Assembly (NCBI RefSeq): GCF_017877055.1 | Contig: NZ_JAGIPG010000001.1 | Coordinates: 1,054,001-1,118,000, forward strand | Direction of reading: 5' to 3' | Origin: Neorhizobium galegae | GTDB taxonomy: Bacteria; Pseudomonadota; Alphaproteobacteria; Rhizobiales; Rhizobiaceae | Length of the DNA: 64,000 bases | Shown: positions 63,977-64,000 of the stretch, in pieces | How the letters are laid out: every line of letters begins with the position of its first letter | Position numbering within the stretch: position 1 is the stretch's first letter | The notes under the pieces: generated by a model | Database searches by the model: none | What the model saw: only the letters and a program-made list of their open reading frames with translations | What the model was told of the DNA's origin: nothing | Translations under genes and position numbers: made by a program

Positions 63977-64000
63977 TCAGGCGGGGACGCGCACGACGGC
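63977..64000 (-). CDS. 3' end of a gene running off the right edge (partial)
   Basis: Seven codons (AVVRVPA) followed by a TGA stop at 63977-63979, 19 nt before the DUF1349 start. Only the frame and the stop are visible, so neither the product nor the reality of the gene can be confirmed. Confidence 0.25.
   Translation of the reverse strand, partial: AVVRVPA

Overview
The window looks like a stretch of core chromosome from an alphaproteobacterium of the Rhizobiaceae (Rhizobium, Neorhizobium or Agrobacterium type). This rests on the high-GC codon usage, the long-form LeuA, the petABC cytochrome bc1 operon, a ClpS2-type adaptor, a CsaA-type tRNA-binding protein, an lgt-midA-pgeF gene order and many c-di-GMP enzymes. 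No tRNA, rRNA, CRISPR array, IS element or prophage was recognised. Assignments are by reading the sequence; no database search was run.

Region by region. 1-9.6 kb: the start of a probable MerR regulator, a CHASE-PAS-GGDEF-EAL protein, a PAS-GGDEF diguanylate cyclase, a BenE-type transporter, then a minus-strand group of two small two-helix membrane proteins and a secreted DNA/RNA nuclease. leuA follows, behind a promoter whose predicted start falls on the ATG of a leucine-rich leader peptide. A 32-residue membrane microprotein lies after the leuA terminator. 9.6-16.7 kb: an ECF sigma/anti-sigma pair, a metallophosphoesterase, Nudix, glutathionyl-hydroquinone reductase, three GNAT acetyltransferases and an MFS transporter. 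16.7-26.3 kb: a MoxR-DUF58-DUF4159-membrane protein operon on the minus strand, and a tightly coupled DUF1285-NudL-CCA transferase operon on the plus strand.

26.3-36 kb: small conserved proteins, hemF, SoxR with a near-canonical SoxR box, trmL, and two related ABC exporters. The first exporter is preceded by an 18-codon upstream ORF, and a ParE-type toxin-antitoxin pair sits between the two. 36-45 kb: petABC, apt, a MaoC pair, ychF, an AbrB/PIN toxin-antitoxin module with a palindromic operator, clpS2, prmB, a GNAT and pth. 45-54 kb: an orphan periplasmic binding protein, a HAMP-PAS-GGDEF-EAL protein, rplY, a large exported protein of unknown function, an MHYT-GGDEF-EAL protein, a zinc-ribbon protein and a lipoprotein with a Kazal-like domain. 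54-64 kb: prs, a lipoprotein, an M24-fold protein, pgeF, midA, lgt, a UbiK-like protein, about 1 kb without a confident gene, then ybjN-like, proC, csaA and a DUF1349 gene.

How the parts work together. Several groups are translationally coupled: the sigma/anti-sigma pair, DUF58/DUF4159, DUF1285/nudL/cca, MaoC/MaoC, AbrB/PIN, pth/GNAT and ybjN/proC. Second messenger signalling (four GGDEF proteins), cell-envelope maintenance (MoxR cluster, lgt, pgeF, lipoproteins), respiration (petABC) and redox or oxidative-stress sensing (SoxR) are the main themes. The least explained parts are the two-membrane-protein plus nuclease group, the exporter upstream ORF, the Kazal lipoprotein and the gene-poor kilobase before ybjN.
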